In this document: positions 26,300-35,600 of the stretch, piece by piece
How positions within the stretch are numbered: position 1 is the first letter of the stretch
Layout of the letters: the number at the start of each line of letters is the position of its first letter
DNA from: Cyclobacteriaceae bacterium
GTDB lineage: Bacteria > Bacteroidota > Bacteroidia > Cytophagales > Cyclobacteriaceae
DNA length: 64,000 nt
Assembly: GCA_025808415.1 (NCBI GenBank)
Contig: CP075525.1
Coordinates: 2,713,501-2,777,500 of the forward strand
Reading direction: 5' to 3'
Notes under the pieces: model-generated
Seen by the model: the letters and a program-made list of their open reading frames with translations, nothing else
Databases searched by the model: none
Told to the model about the DNA's origin: nothing
Program-made: the position numbers and the translations under genes

Positions 26300-27007
26300 A
26301 TGTTCTCCACCGATCCAGTAGTACGCGTAAAAGAAGCCAGCATTTTTCAGGAGCACAATACTGTGTTGGGCAACATCAATTTCGAAATCGAAAAAGGTGA
26401 GTTTGTATTTGTGGTGGGACGCACCGGGTCTGGTAAATCATCCCTGCTTAAAACATTTTATGCCGACCTTCCGCTGCGATTAGGCGATATTGAGATTGCA
26501 GGTTACAATATCCGTGGAATAAAGGCCGCTGAGATTCCGCTGTTACGCAGAAAACTGGGCATCATCTTCCAGGACTTTCAATTATTCCCTGATCGCACAG
26601 TAGCCGAAAACCTAACCTTTGTAATGCGGGCCACCGGCTGGCGCGACTCCAGCAAAATCAAAACACGGTTGCAGGAAGTATTGATAAAAGTAGGGCTTGG
26701 TTCGGTGGAAAAAAAAATGCCGCACCAACTTTCAGGGGGCGAGCAACAACGGGTAGTGATTGCCCGGGCACTAATAAACGAACCCGCCATACTCATTGCC
26801 GATGAGCCTACCGGAAACCTTGACCCTGAGGTATCTTATGGGATATTAAAAGTATTTCAGGAAATCAATAAAAGCGGAACGGCCATATTGATGGCTACCC
26901 ATGATTACGGGTTAATAAAAAAAGCTCCTTGCCGGATACTGAAATGCGAAGATGGAAAGGTTATTGACTCCGCTAAGGAGCCATTTGAATTGACCATGGA
27001 GTACTGA
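26300..27007 (+). CDS. FtsE-like ABC transporter ATP-binding protein
   Basis: ABC ATPase of 235 residues. Walker A is GRTGSGKSS (residues 40-48), Q-loop in [18 protein letters not shown], signature [15 protein letters not shown], Walker [15 protein letters not shown] and H-loop ATHDYGL. Overall it is closest to FtsE, which with FtsX controls peptidoglycan hydrolases at division; no ftsX is adjacent, as is usual in Bacteroidota. The start at 26300 ([15 protein letters not shown]) is preferred; an upstream ATG at 26270 would overlap fsa by eight bases and is possible. Confidence 0.85.
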   Translation: MFSTDPVVRVKEASIFQEHNTVLGNINFEIEKGEFVFVVGRTGSGKSSLLKTFYADLPLRLGDIEIAGYNIRGIKAAEIPLLRRKLGIIFQDFQLFPDRTVAENLTFVMRATGWRDSSKIKTRLQEVLIKVGLGSVEKKMPHQLSGGEQQRVVIARALINEPAILIADEPTGNLDPEVSYGILKVFQEINKSGTAILMATHDYGLIKKAPCRILKCEDGKVIDSAKEPFELTMEY

Positions 27008-27535
27008 TTAAATGGAAACGTTGCGTTTCTCTACTTGCTCATCCTCCCCACCGGTTTCCTGATCGATCTTGTGCAGTTGTTGGTTCAGTAAGTCAATGCG
27101 AACCAATAAGTTTAACACCAATGCTTCCTTAACTTTTTTACTTGGCCTTACCCGCATTTCATCCTTAAGCACCTCGTACATGGCTTCCAGTTGTTTAAAG
27201 TCTTCCGTGAATCCGTTAAGCCCGGCTTCTGTACCGCGGGAAGCCTCGATCATTTCAACTTTATCGGAAATTTCACGAACATAAAATGACTCCACATCTT
27301 TAAACTCCCGCATCACTAAACGGTTGTCGCGCGATTCACCGTACCTGGAATATAAAAGAAATGCAGAAAGCCCCATAAATAAAACCGCAGCCGCACGCCA
27401 GAATATCAACGCACCAGTTGACGCCTGTTTACCAAACAACCGGCTTTCAATAGTATTCCATACCTTTGCCGATGGTTCGCGGTCATCAAATGCTTCACGG
27501 TTGGCGCGAATAAAATCTTCAAGGTTTTCTTTCAT
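27008..27535 (-). CDS. Probable anti-sigma factor, single-span membrane protein
   Basis: Protein of 175 residues with a cytoplasmic N-terminal segment (MKENLEDFIRANREAFDDREP), one transmembrane helix (ALIFWRAAAVLFMGLSAFLLY, about 43-63) and a coiled, helical periplasmic part. It starts five bases after the stop of the ECF sigma gene. The N-terminal DREPS-x-x-VWNTIESRL pattern is common in Bacteroidota membrane proteins next to ECF sigma factors. The anti-sigma role is inferred from position and topology; no zinc-type motif is seen. Confidence 0.7.
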   Translation of the reverse strand: MKENLEDFIRANREAFDDREPSAKVWNTIESRLFGKQASTGALIFWRAAAVLFMGLSAFLLYSRYGESRDNRLVMREFKDVESFYVREISDKVEMIEASRGTEAGLNGFTEDFKQLEAMYEVLKDEMRVRPSKKVKEALVLNLLVRIDLLNQQLHKIDQETGGEDEQVEKRNVSI

Positions 27536-27540
27536 AACTT

Positions 27541-28077
27541 TTACATTAATAGCTCCCTCAACTTCTTTTTAGAACGGTTCAGTTGCGATTTGGAGGTTGA
27601 TTCAGATATCCCCATAATTTCAGCTATCTCCTGGTGGTCGTAACCTTCCAGTAAATATAGCGACAACACTGCGCGGTAGCCATCGGGCAGCGACTCAATG
27701 GCTTGTTTCACACGACCAAGCGTCAATTCAGGACGATAAATTTCATTTGCTTGCTCATCCTCAACATCAAAATCATCGTCTTCCGGCATCAGCTCCAACT
27801 TCCTTCGCTTTACTTCATTTATTGCCTTATTAACCACAATACGTTTCAACCATGAGCCAAAAGTGGCATCACCACGGTATAGCTTCAGGTTACGGAATGC
27901 ACTGATAAATGCCTCTTGCAGCACATCCTCAGCAGCAGCCTCTGCCCCAACAATCCGATAGGCCACGTTGTACATTGCTCTTGAATACAATTTATATAGC
28001 CTGTAATGCGCTTGCTGGTCGCCCATCTGGCAACGCTCAATAAGATCGTGATGAATATTCAGGACGTCCTGGCTCAA
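27541..28077 (-). CDS. ECF (sigma-70 family) RNA polymerase sigma factor
   Basis: Extracytoplasmic-function sigma factor of 178 residues. Region 2 has MYNVAYRIVGAEAAAEDVLQ then EAFISAFRNLKLYRG with the -10 recognition helix; region 4 is LPDGYRAVLSLYLLEGYDHQ followed by EIAEIMGISESTSKSQLNRS, a helix-turn-helix for -35 recognition. Between them an acidic linker (EDDDFDVEDEQANE). It likely controls genes for envelope functions and is held by the downstream membrane protein. Confidence 0.95.
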   Translation of the reverse strand: MSQDVLNIHHDLIERCQMGDQQAHYRLYKLYSRAMYNVAYRIVGAEAAAEDVLQEAFISAFRNLKLYRGDATFGSWLKRIVVNKAINEVKRRKLELMPEDDDFDVEDEQANEIYRPELTLGRVKQAIESLPDGYRAVLSLYLLEGYDHQEIAEIMGISESTSKSQLNRSKKKLRELLM

Positions 28078-28133
28078 CGTAATGGGTTTCCCATGAAAAT
28101 AGACAATTCAGCTACCGGAAGGTTGCACGGAGG

Positions 28134-29543
28134 TTAATTTTCCACTAAGCCCTTTTCCAGGGCTATTTTGCGCATTAATGCCAATGCTTCCTCACGTTTA
28201 TTGGGTATTTCCCCCTCAAGGATAGCCTCTTTGATCCGGTCTTTAATTTCGCCAACCACCGGTCCCGGAGCAAGGTTAAAAAACCTGATAATTTCATCAC
28301 CGGTAACGGGTGGCTGGAAATTACGGAGGTGATCCTTTTCTTCCACCTCCTTCATTTTCTGTTCTACCAAATCGAAGTTCTTTAAAAACTTATCTACTTT
28401 CACCATGTTTTTCGAGGTGACGTCAGCCCGGCAAAGTTTCATCAGGTCATCAATATCGTCACCGGCATCAAACAGCAATCTACGAATAGCCGAATCGGTA
28501 ACTTCTTTTGCCAATGGGATAGGCCGCAAGTGTAACCGCACCAACTTCTGCACTTTCAGCATTTTTTCGTTCATGGGCAATTTTAACCTACGGAATAACC
28601 CGGGCACCATACGTGCACCCTTATCCTCATGACCATGAAATGTCCAGCCATGTTCTTTGTCATACCGTTTGGTTTGGGGTTTAGCAATGTCGTGAAGGAT
28701 AGCCGCCCAACGCAGCCACAAATCATCCGAAACTTTAGCCACATTATCCAATACCTGAAGCGTATGAAAGAAATTATCCTTGTGGGCCCGGTTGCCCACA
28801 TACTCCACACCGTGCAGTAAAATCAGCTCCGGGAAAAATATTTTCAACAAACCGCTGTGGAACAACATTTTAAATCCATACGAGGGCACCGGGCTAAGGA
28901 TTATCTTGTTCAATTCATCGGTAATCCGCTCCTGCGAAACGATCTTCAGGCGTTCAGCCTGGCTGATCATGGCCTCAAAAGTGTATGGTTCAATGTCGTA
29001 GTTCAACTGCGAAGCAAACCTGGCCGCACGCATCATCCGCAATGGGTCATCAGAAAAAGTAATTACCGGGTCAACCGGTGTACGGATGATTTTCTTTTTC
29101 ATATCGGCAACACCCTCAAAAGGATCGATCAGGTTACCGAAGGTTTTGGCATTCAAACTTATCGCCAGGGCATTAATGGTAAAGTCCCTGCGAAACTGAT
29201 CATCCTCAAGGGTTCCATCCTCAACAATGGGTTTTCGTGAATTGCCCCTGTATGACTCCTTACGCGCACCCACAAACTCAAGGTTAAAATCCTGGTAAGG
29301 AATGTGAGCCGTGCCAAAGTTTTTATAAACATGAACCCCAACATCAGGACCGAGCGATTTTGCAACAGCCTGGGCCAGTTCAATACCACTGCCAACACAA
29401 ACAAAATCAACATCGTTGGTTGGCCTGTTCAAAATCAAATCACGCACAAACCCCCCAACCACATAAGTTTCAAGCTCAAGGCTATCAGCCGTTTCACCTA
29501 CTTGCTTAAAGATGGGATGTGTTAACGAGGAAGCGTAATTCAT
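28134..29543 (-). CDS. CCA tRNA nucleotidyltransferase / poly(A) polymerase family with HD domain
   Basis: Class II nucleotidyltransferase of 469 residues. The head motif is [20 protein letters not shown] (two Asp metal ligands), followed by [13 protein letters not shown] and the RNA-binding motif [15 protein letters not shown]. The HD domain is [18 protein letters not shown]. Bacteroidota usually have one such enzyme for adding CCA to tRNA 3' ends; the HD domain may remove phosphates. I preferred the ATG at 29543 over a TTG 18 bases upstream. Confidence 0.92.
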   Translation of the reverse strand: MNYASSLTHPIFKQVGETADSLELETYVVGGFVRDLILNRPTNDVDFVCVGSGIELAQAVAKSLGPDVGVHVYKNFGTAHIPYQDFNLEFVGARKESYRGNSRKPIVEDGTLEDDQFRRDFTINALAISLNAKTFGNLIDPFEGVADMKKKIIRTPVDPVITFSDDPLRMMRAARFASQLNYDIEPYTFEAMISQAERLKIVSQERITDELNKIILSPVPSYGFKMLFHSGLLKIFFPELILLHGVEYVGNRAHKDNFFHTLQVLDNVAKVSDDLWLRWAAILHDIAKPQTKRYDKEHGWTFHGHEDKGARMVPGLFRRLKLPMNEKMLKVQKLVRLHLRPIPLAKEVTDSAIRRLLFDAGDDIDDLMKLCRADVTSKNMVKVDKFLKNFDLVEQKMKEVEEKDHLRNFQPPVTGDEIIRFFNLAPGPVVGEIKDRIKEAILEGEIPNKREEALALMRKIALEKGLVEN

Positions 29544-29647
29544 GTAAACTTGAAAACTCAAATTTACAGATAAAATCAGCAGTAACCGACTTCATACAGA
29601 GCAGCACTACGAACAGGCATATCCGGGCAAATGACTGAAAACGAAAC

Positions 29648-30664
29648 TCAGTTTTTAGTAAAAGTAGGGCATGGAATCAGCTTCTCCTTTTTCCTTGTTT
29701 TTGTATTCGGATTAGCCGCTAACCGCACAATCAAGGCCAGTTCATGCGCGCCACCACCAATAGGGCCCAATTCAGAGATGGTCAGGTCATAACTATAGCT
29801 GACTTCAATTCTCTCCATTTGAAATCCAAGTACAACCACAACGGCATCCTGACTTATATTGTCTTTAACATTTTGCTGGATGGGTATCCCCCTGTACCAA
29901 AAACCTAAAACGACAGGCTCATACAAAAAGTAAGTTCCTATATCCAACTGGTCGAACATGCCCTGCTTTTTATAAACAAAAGATGGCATGATGGCAGCCG
30001 AGCGCTCACGCCTGAGCATGCCATCGTACAAGGGTATGCGAATGCCACCGTGCAGCGTTGTTTTGATTGGTATTGTGGCTTCTTCATCAATTAGCGAACG
30101 GTTGGGTCGGTTAAGGTGAGCCGCTGAAAAACCTAACCAAAGCATACGGCTATAAATCAACGCACCGGCACCAAAATCGAAATAGGTTGAGCTTTGGATG
30201 TTGCTATAATCGGCACTGGGTGGCAGGTTGCCATCACGGTCAAACTCCAACTGGTCTCCAAAAATCAGTTTGTTAAAGTCGATATTCCTGTTTCCAATGC
30301 CAAAGTTCAGACCGGAGGACAGCACAAACTTATCGGACATCTGCACCTTGTAAGCATATTGAAAGTTGATCTGCGTAGAGCGTAAGCCTGCCGTACCTGC
30401 TTTATCTACGGTAGCTAAAATTCCAATACCGCTGTTCAGGTGATCGAGACTATAATCATACGAAAATGCATATGTAACATAGCCTTGTGTAATGTTAGGC
30501 CATTGGTTACGGTGGTTGGCAATAAAGCGGTGATCGGTGCTTGTGCCACTAAAGGCTGGGTTTAGGTAAAGTGGTGCTGCATAGTATTGTGAAAATTCCG
30601 GATCCTGCGCATAGACCATGCTGATCAATAGAAAAAAAAGTATCGTTACTATATTTCTCATCAC
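29648..30664 (-). CDS. PorP/SprF family type IX secretion protein
   Basis: Outer-membrane barrel of 338 residues that partners a CTD-carrying surface protein in the type IX secretion system. The signal peptide (to MVYAQ) is followed by PEFSQYYAAPLYLNPAFSG, the hallmark start of PorP/SprF. It ends with a non-aromatic Pro/Cys segment (KLIPCPTF) shared with the paralogue at 34530. Its start overlaps the stop of the 1233-residue protein by four bases, pairing the two. No sequence shows the secretion motor itself, which must lie elsewhere. Confidence 0.93.
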   Translation of the reverse strand: MMRNIVTILFFLLISMVYAQDPEFSQYYAAPLYLNPAFSGTSTDHRFIANHRNQWPNITQGYVTYAFSYDYSLDHLNSGIGILATVDKAGTAGLRSTQINFQYAYKVQMSDKFVLSSGLNFGIGNRNIDFNKLIFGDQLEFDRDGNLPPSADYSNIQSSTYFDFGAGALIYSRMLWLGFSAAHLNRPNRSLIDEEATIPIKTTLHGGIRIPLYDGMLRRERSAAIMPSFVYKKQGMFDQLDIGTYFLYEPVVLGFWYRGIPIQQNVKDNISQDAVVVVLGFQMERIEVSYSYDLTISELGPIGGGAHELALIVRLAANPNTKTRKKEKLIPCPTFTKN

Positions 30665-33600
30665 CGTATTAAATGGATATCCCCTACCCGGGTAATTACA
30701 TTCCCGTTCTCATATTTAGCCGTGATCTTATAAACGTAAACATCCTGCGGACATAGTTTGCCCTTGTAGTATCCATCCCAACCCACATCGGCATTTTTAG
30801 TCTCAAACAAAAGTTCGCCCCACCGGTTAAAAACCATCATTTGAAATTCGGTAACACCCCGCATTATCGGAAGGAAATAATCATTGCGGCCATCACCACT
30901 ACCGCTCCCGCCTAAACCGGGCGAGAATGCGTTAGGTATAAGAAGTTGGGCACCCCTCTGAACGCGCACGGCAGAAGCCAACGTTGTCGTGTCAGAACAA
31001 CCGTTGGAATTTGACGCTACCAGTTTAATGGTATAATTACCCTCTTCATTGTAAACATATACCGGCTCCCGCTCCGTTGAAGTACCTCCATCCCCAAAAT
31101 CCCACACATAACTGCTGGCGGCTAAACTCCTGTTGCTGGTGTATAATTTATCGCCCGGTATGTACAAAACTGTGGGTGCCACGGCAAATGAGGCCACCGG
31201 GCTTTCAAACACTTCAATAATGCCTGCTTTTATTAAGGTAACAGTATCGCCCAAAACATTGGTAGCGGAAAGCGTTACCGAATAAACCCCAGGTCTTCGG
31301 TAGGTATACACAGGGTTTACCTCGCGCGATGTACCTTCACCCGTACCAAATTGCCAAAAATATGTAGCTGCATCGGCAAAACGCGAAAGGTTCGTAAACG
31401 CAACCGTTAATGGGACACAGCCGGCAGGAGGATTAAATGAAAAATCAAGTATGGGTGGTATAGGATTAATCGTAATCGTTACAGCCTGTTGTTGAACACA
31501 AACATTATTTTTAACCGTTAGGGTAATGGTGTATGTTCCGAATGTTGCATAGGTTTGTGATACTGGATTAACATTCGTTGATGTTGTTCCGTCACCAAAA
31601 TCCCAATGGTATTCCCAAGGGCCCGGTGTGGTGTTGTTTGTTATAGCAACTGTTGCATTTGGTAGTGTTTGATTGAGTGGTGTCGCTGTAAAAGCAACAA
31701 TAATATTATCAAAAGCAGGAACCACCACCGACTGTGTAGTGGCAGGGCTTAAGCACCCGGCAAAGTTTCGGGTTTGAAGCGTTATATGAACGGCTTGTGC
31801 ACTACCGATCCTGTTAAAATCATAATTTAATATTGCCAGTGTTGATGTTACACTGAATACAAGAGAACCATCGATGGTCACGGCCCAGGTGTATTCGGGC
31901 AAACCCTTTTGTTGTGCTTCAAAACGCAACCGCATTGAATTGCAATCAAATTGAATCGTATCAATGGCGAAATCAGATACCGGCACCGGGTTTATACGGA
32001 TGATGCGTGTAGAGTCGCGGTAACACCCTGTAGACAATGTTGTTCGCAAGGTAACCTGGTAATCACGAATTAACTGGCCGGTGTTAACGAAGTTGTACGT
32101 AAATGCTGGAACTGTTCCAGTGCTGATGTCATCCAACACCCCACTGGCATCACTTACCTGCCAACGGTACTCCGTTGGATTGAGTGATTGAGTTTGGTTA
32201 TCTACTGTGAAATTCACCGACTGGGGCGAGCAATTGGAATTAAACGGAGAGTAATTTGTGGATATAAACCCAGATTGAGGGCCCGGGAAAACAATAATGG
32301 TGACCGGTGCAGAAACCTGCTCACAACCGTTAATGGTTACAGTTCTAAGTCGGACTGCATAAGTTTTATTTACCGTATTAAAATTGTTGAAATCGCGTAT
32401 GAACATGTTTGAAAAGCCTGGATCAGTCGGCCGTTGAAAAGCATCAACCTGAAAGCCAGAGCCTTCGTCAATCTCCCATATAAACCGATCGATGCCATCC
32501 GGTTGGCCGGCAATGGATGTATTGGTGAATGTAACCCTTAGAACACTACAACCTGACGTAACATCAGGAGTAAACGATGAAACTGGTAACGGATCAACGT
32601 GTATTGTCTTTGCTATTACGGCAGAACATCCACCTAAATCAGTCGTAACACGTAGCGCTACCTGGTATATTCCTGCCCCTCCAAAAGTAAAACCAAAGGT
32701 TTGTTGATTGTCAAGCGTTGGATCTTTTGAAAAAGTTGTACCATCATAATCCATGTCCCACTCCCATTGCACAAGTTGTTGACCAGCTATAGGTGTAAGT
32801 AATGAAGTATTTACAAAGATTGTTTGTTCGCCTGCACAAACACGGGTGGCTGTAAAATCGGGAACTGGTTTATTCAATACCCTAATAAAAACCTCATCCA
32901 TACTTTCGCATGAAGTCATATTATCACGAACAATCAATCGTGCACGATAAATACCAGGATTGATATACGTTTCATCAAATGGCCCAAGTTGGGTTGAGGA
33001 AAAGCCGGTGGCTGGCTCCCGTCTGGTCAATGCATTGTTTTCATCAAAAAATTCCCAACGCCATTGCGTTGTAGGTGTAATCAAACCAACGGAGGCATCT
33101 ACCAAACGAGCGTTGAATAAAGTAAATGGAGTATTGGATTCCTGACAAAAGTTTGGCGAAATCAGGTTATTGTTCACATCCCGTATTTCAATGCGCGCAA
33201 TAAGGGATGGTGATATAGTGATAATGCGTTCAAAAACCGCCTCGCAGTTTCCGGCTGCATTTGTATCGCGCACACGTAAGCGAATTAATTTTTGCCCTGC
33301 GGTACCATAGCTAAACATGGGATTCCGATGTGCGCGGGTTGCTAACGGGGTACCGGTGCCTGTATCGTTATCAAAAAACTGCCAGGTGTAAGCAAAGTTT
33401 GCCCCACTTATAAAAGGTGTCTCATTGTCGAAGTATATATCATCGCCTATGCAAAAGACAGCTTGAACAGAGCCAGAAGCATTGCCGAGACGGGTCAGGA
33501 AATCCGGTTGAGGTGCGGGAACGATCACAATCCTTCCGGTAACAACCTGTGGCATATTGTCGCCATTTACAAGGTTACCGTTAACCGGATTGAATGGGTT

Positions 33601-34362
33601 TCCATCGGTCAACACATGATCATAAGGGTTGCATTGGTTCCAATTCTTAAGCGTGACCTGAAATTCCCTACCCACATCAGCAGGAGTCGTTACCGGTACA
33701 TTGATCATTAAACTTTGAAGGCCAGGCGCCAGCACCGGATAAATGGGGTTGGTGTTGGGTGCCGGATTAAGATAGGGAAAAGCACCAGGCAGAATAGTGT
33801 TTATCCTAACGCCCGGTATTTGGTTTACCAAGGGGCCCGTTCCGTAAAGCCATTGAATCCAGCGTGCTTCGTTGTTTTCGCGTGTGGCACGTGGGTAGCA
33901 ATTCCAGTCACTGTTATCCGTAAAACGCACATCGGCAGCAAAGCCTGCGCAAACCCTGAACTCAGTTGGGTCAATGGAAATTACATCATTTGTCCACACA
34001 ACCACCTGGGTTTGAATGGGCACCACGCTTCCTCGTGGGTTACAACCATTTGCTGCATCTATGGTAACATCGTAACCGCAATTTACTGGCGAGTTAGGGT
34101 AAGTATGTTGAATGATTACACCCGTTGCATTGGTTTGGGTGTATATTTCTTCGGGTGTACCATCACCCCAATTAACGAAGTACTGAGTACCCGGTACAGA
34201 TGACAAATAAAGTGTTTCAATGCGAACGGTAAACGGGGCACACCCCCGGCTACTGGTAAGAAAGGCAAACCCAGGCTCCATAATCTGCCCGCCACATTGA
34301 GCCTGTACACCGTAAATGCAAACAAATAAAATGAAGTAAAGTAAACCCGATCTCAACACCAT
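30661..34362 (-). CDS. PKD-repeat surface protein with gliding-motility-type (type B) C-terminal domain
   Basis: Secreted protein of 1233 residues. Signal peptide to about residue 21 (IYGVQAQ), then a series of PKD-like Ig modules, recognised by strings such as WDFGDGTTSTNVNPVSQTYA, FWQFGTGEGTSREVNPVYTY and YVWDFGDGGTSTEREPVYVY. The last 100 residues, from LLIPNAFSPGLGGSGSGDGR through MMVFNRWGELLFETK to YVYKITAKYENG and GDIHLIR, form the gliding-motility-associated domain that targets proteins to the type IX system. Likely an adhesin or a surface filament. Its PorP/SprF partner follows with a four-base overlap. Confidence 0.92.
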   Translation of the reverse strand: MVLRSGLLYFILFVCIYGVQAQCGGQIMEPGFAFLTSSRGCAPFTVRIETLYLSSVPGTQYFVNWGDGTPEEIYTQTNATGVIIQHTYPNSPVNCGYDVTIDAANGCNPRGSVVPIQTQVVVWTNDVISIDPTEFRVCAGFAADVRFTDNSDWNCYPRATRENNEARWIQWLYGTGPLVNQIPGVRINTILPGAFPYLNPAPNTNPIYPVLAPGLQSLMINVPVTTPADVGREFQVTLKNWNQCNPYDHVLTDGNPFNPVNGNLVNGDNMPQVVTGRIVIVPAPQPDFLTRLGNASGSVQAVFCIGDDIYFDNETPFISGANFAYTWQFFDNDTGTGTPLATRAHRNPMFSYGTAGQKLIRLRVRDTNAAGNCEAVFERIITISPSLIARIEIRDVNNNLISPNFCQESNTPFTLFNARLVDASVGLITPTTQWRWEFFDENNALTRREPATGFSSTQLGPFDETYINPGIYRARLIVRDNMTSCESMDEVFIRVLNKPVPDFTATRVCAGEQTIFVNTSLLTPIAGQQLVQWEWDMDYDGTTFSKDPTLDNQQTFGFTFGGAGIYQVALRVTTDLGGCSAVIAKTIHVDPLPVSSFTPDVTSGCSVLRVTFTNTSIAGQPDGIDRFIWEIDEGSGFQVDAFQRPTDPGFSNMFIRDFNNFNTVNKTYAVRLRTVTINGCEQVSAPVTIIVFPGPQSGFISTNYSPFNSNCSPQSVNFTVDNQTQSLNPTEYRWQVSDASGVLDDISTGTVPAFTYNFVNTGQLIRDYQVTLRTTLSTGCYRDSTRIIRINPVPVSDFAIDTIQFDCNSMRLRFEAQQKGLPEYTWAVTIDGSLVFSVTSTLAILNYDFNRIGSAQAVHITLQTRNFAGCLSPATTQSVVVPAFDNIIVAFTATPLNQTLPNATVAITNNTTPGPWEYHWDFGDGTTSTNVNPVSQTYATFGTYTITLTVKNNVCVQQQAVTITINPIPPILDFSFNPPAGCVPLTVAFTNLSRFADAATYFWQFGTGEGTSREVNPVYTYRRPGVYSVTLSATNVLGDTVTLIKAGIIEVFESPVASFAVAPTVLYIPGDKLYTSNRSLAASSYVWDFGDGGTSTEREPVYVYNEEGNYTIKLVASNSNGCSDTTTLASAVRVQRGAQLLIPNAFSPGLGGSGSGDGRNDYFLPIMRGVTEFQMMVFNRWGELLFETKNADVGWDGYYKGKLCPQDVYVYKITAKYENGNVITRVGDIHLIR

Positions 34363-34429
34363 CTCTAATCGATTAAAAAAACCGATTAAAGCACAAAGCC
34401 ATAAACAATCATCGATTAATGATCTACAT

Positions 34430-34464
34430 CTTCAAAAAGAAACCCTTCAGTATTGCTGAGGGGC
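34430..34464 (-). terminator. Intrinsic terminator after the second PorP/SprF gene
   Basis: On the minus strand CCCCTCAG pairs with CTGAAGGG (34443-34463) around a five-base loop, followed by TTTCTTTTTGAAG. It separates the two tandem surface-protein modules. Confidence 0.75.
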
Positions 34465-34529
34465 TATTGAAATCGACCAATGGAGAAATAAGCAAACAAG
34501 TTACCGTAATGCCACGATGAAAAACACCG

Positions 34530-35588
34530 CTAGTTCCAGAAACCTTCTTTGCTGTTGAATGTGGGGCAAGGGATAAGCCTGTATTTCTGTTTCACGCTGC
34601 GTTGAACAGGTTTGGTAGAGAATTGGTAAACCAGGGAAATCTCATGAGCCCCACCCGAAGTTGTCTGGAGTTCAGAAACGGTGAAATCGTAACTATAACC
34701 AATGTTCAGGTTTTTCATGTAAAGGCCCAATTGAATAATGAGGGCATCGCTGGAAATATTATTGCTCACGTTTTTCTCCCAGGGTTTTCCGCGATACCAA
34801 ATACCTACAGAAACCGGATCGATATGATAATTTAAACCGGCATCAAGCTGGGAAAAGGACTTGCCCTGCCACCGGTACATGATCGAGGGAGTTAAATAAG
34901 AAATGCGGTAAGAACTGGAACGGAATGTCCCATCTGAAAGATTAATGCGTAAACCCGTATGTACTGTTCCTTTCATAGGCAACCGGCTTACATCACCGAG
35001 CACCGAAAGATTAGGCTGGTTCATATGGTGAAAGGCTGTACCAATCCAAAATGAGCGGCTATACAACAACGCACCGGAACCAAAATCAAAATAACTTTGC
35101 CGTCCGATCCGATCCTGATCAGGGTCAATTGAATAATATTGACCATCGCGTTCAAACTCAAGTCCATCACCTAAGCGAAGACGGCTGCGATCTATTCCGT
35201 TTGTACCGTATCCAAAATACAATCCGGGTGAAAACACCCAGTTATCTGTCAGTTTTACCTTGTAAGAATAAAGCAAACCGGCAGTGGTTGTTCGCCAACC
35301 GGCCGAACCCATCTTATCGGTGGTAGCTAAGAAACCAAAACCACTGCGCAATTCATCCACAAAAATATCATACGAAACGGCATAAGTCGCGAAGGCTTGC
35401 GGCAGGTTTGGCCATTGTACGCGGTGGTTAATGGCCACACGCTGCTGAGGTGTAATACCGGCAAAACCAGGATTAAGGTAAAGCGGTGCCTGGTAGTATT
35501 GTGAAAACTGAATGTCTTGCGCCTGAAGCGATACAAGGCTAACCAAGCCAATAACCAAAGTCGAAAAAATTAATCGCATACTATGCAT
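34530..35588 (-). CDS. PorP/SprF family type IX secretion protein (partner of the giant surface protein)
   Basis: Paralogue of the gene at 29648: 352 residues, signal peptide (SLVSLQAQ) and then IQFSQYYQAPLYLNPGFAG. The shared sequence order (YSYKVKLTDNWVFSPGLYFG, YSYDFTVSELQTTSGGAHE, RLIPCPTFNSK) shows both copies descend from one gene. It starts 12 bases after the stop of the 4607-residue protein, so it is the likely dedicated SprF-like factor that helps export or anchor that protein, as SprF does for SprB in Flavobacterium johnsoniae. Confidence 0.93.
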   Translation of the reverse strand: MHSMRLIFSTLVIGLVSLVSLQAQDIQFSQYYQAPLYLNPGFAGITPQQRVAINHRVQWPNLPQAFATYAVSYDIFVDELRSGFGFLATTDKMGSAGWRTTTAGLLYSYKVKLTDNWVFSPGLYFGYGTNGIDRSRLRLGDGLEFERDGQYYSIDPDQDRIGRQSYFDFGSGALLYSRSFWIGTAFHHMNQPNLSVLGDVSRLPMKGTVHTGLRINLSDGTFRSSSYRISYLTPSIMYRWQGKSFSQLDAGLNYHIDPVSVGIWYRGKPWEKNVSNNISSDALIIQLGLYMKNLNIGYSYDFTVSELQTTSGGAHEISLVYQFSTKPVQRSVKQKYRLIPCPTFNSKEGFWN

Positions 35589-35600
35589 TCCGTTTTCAAG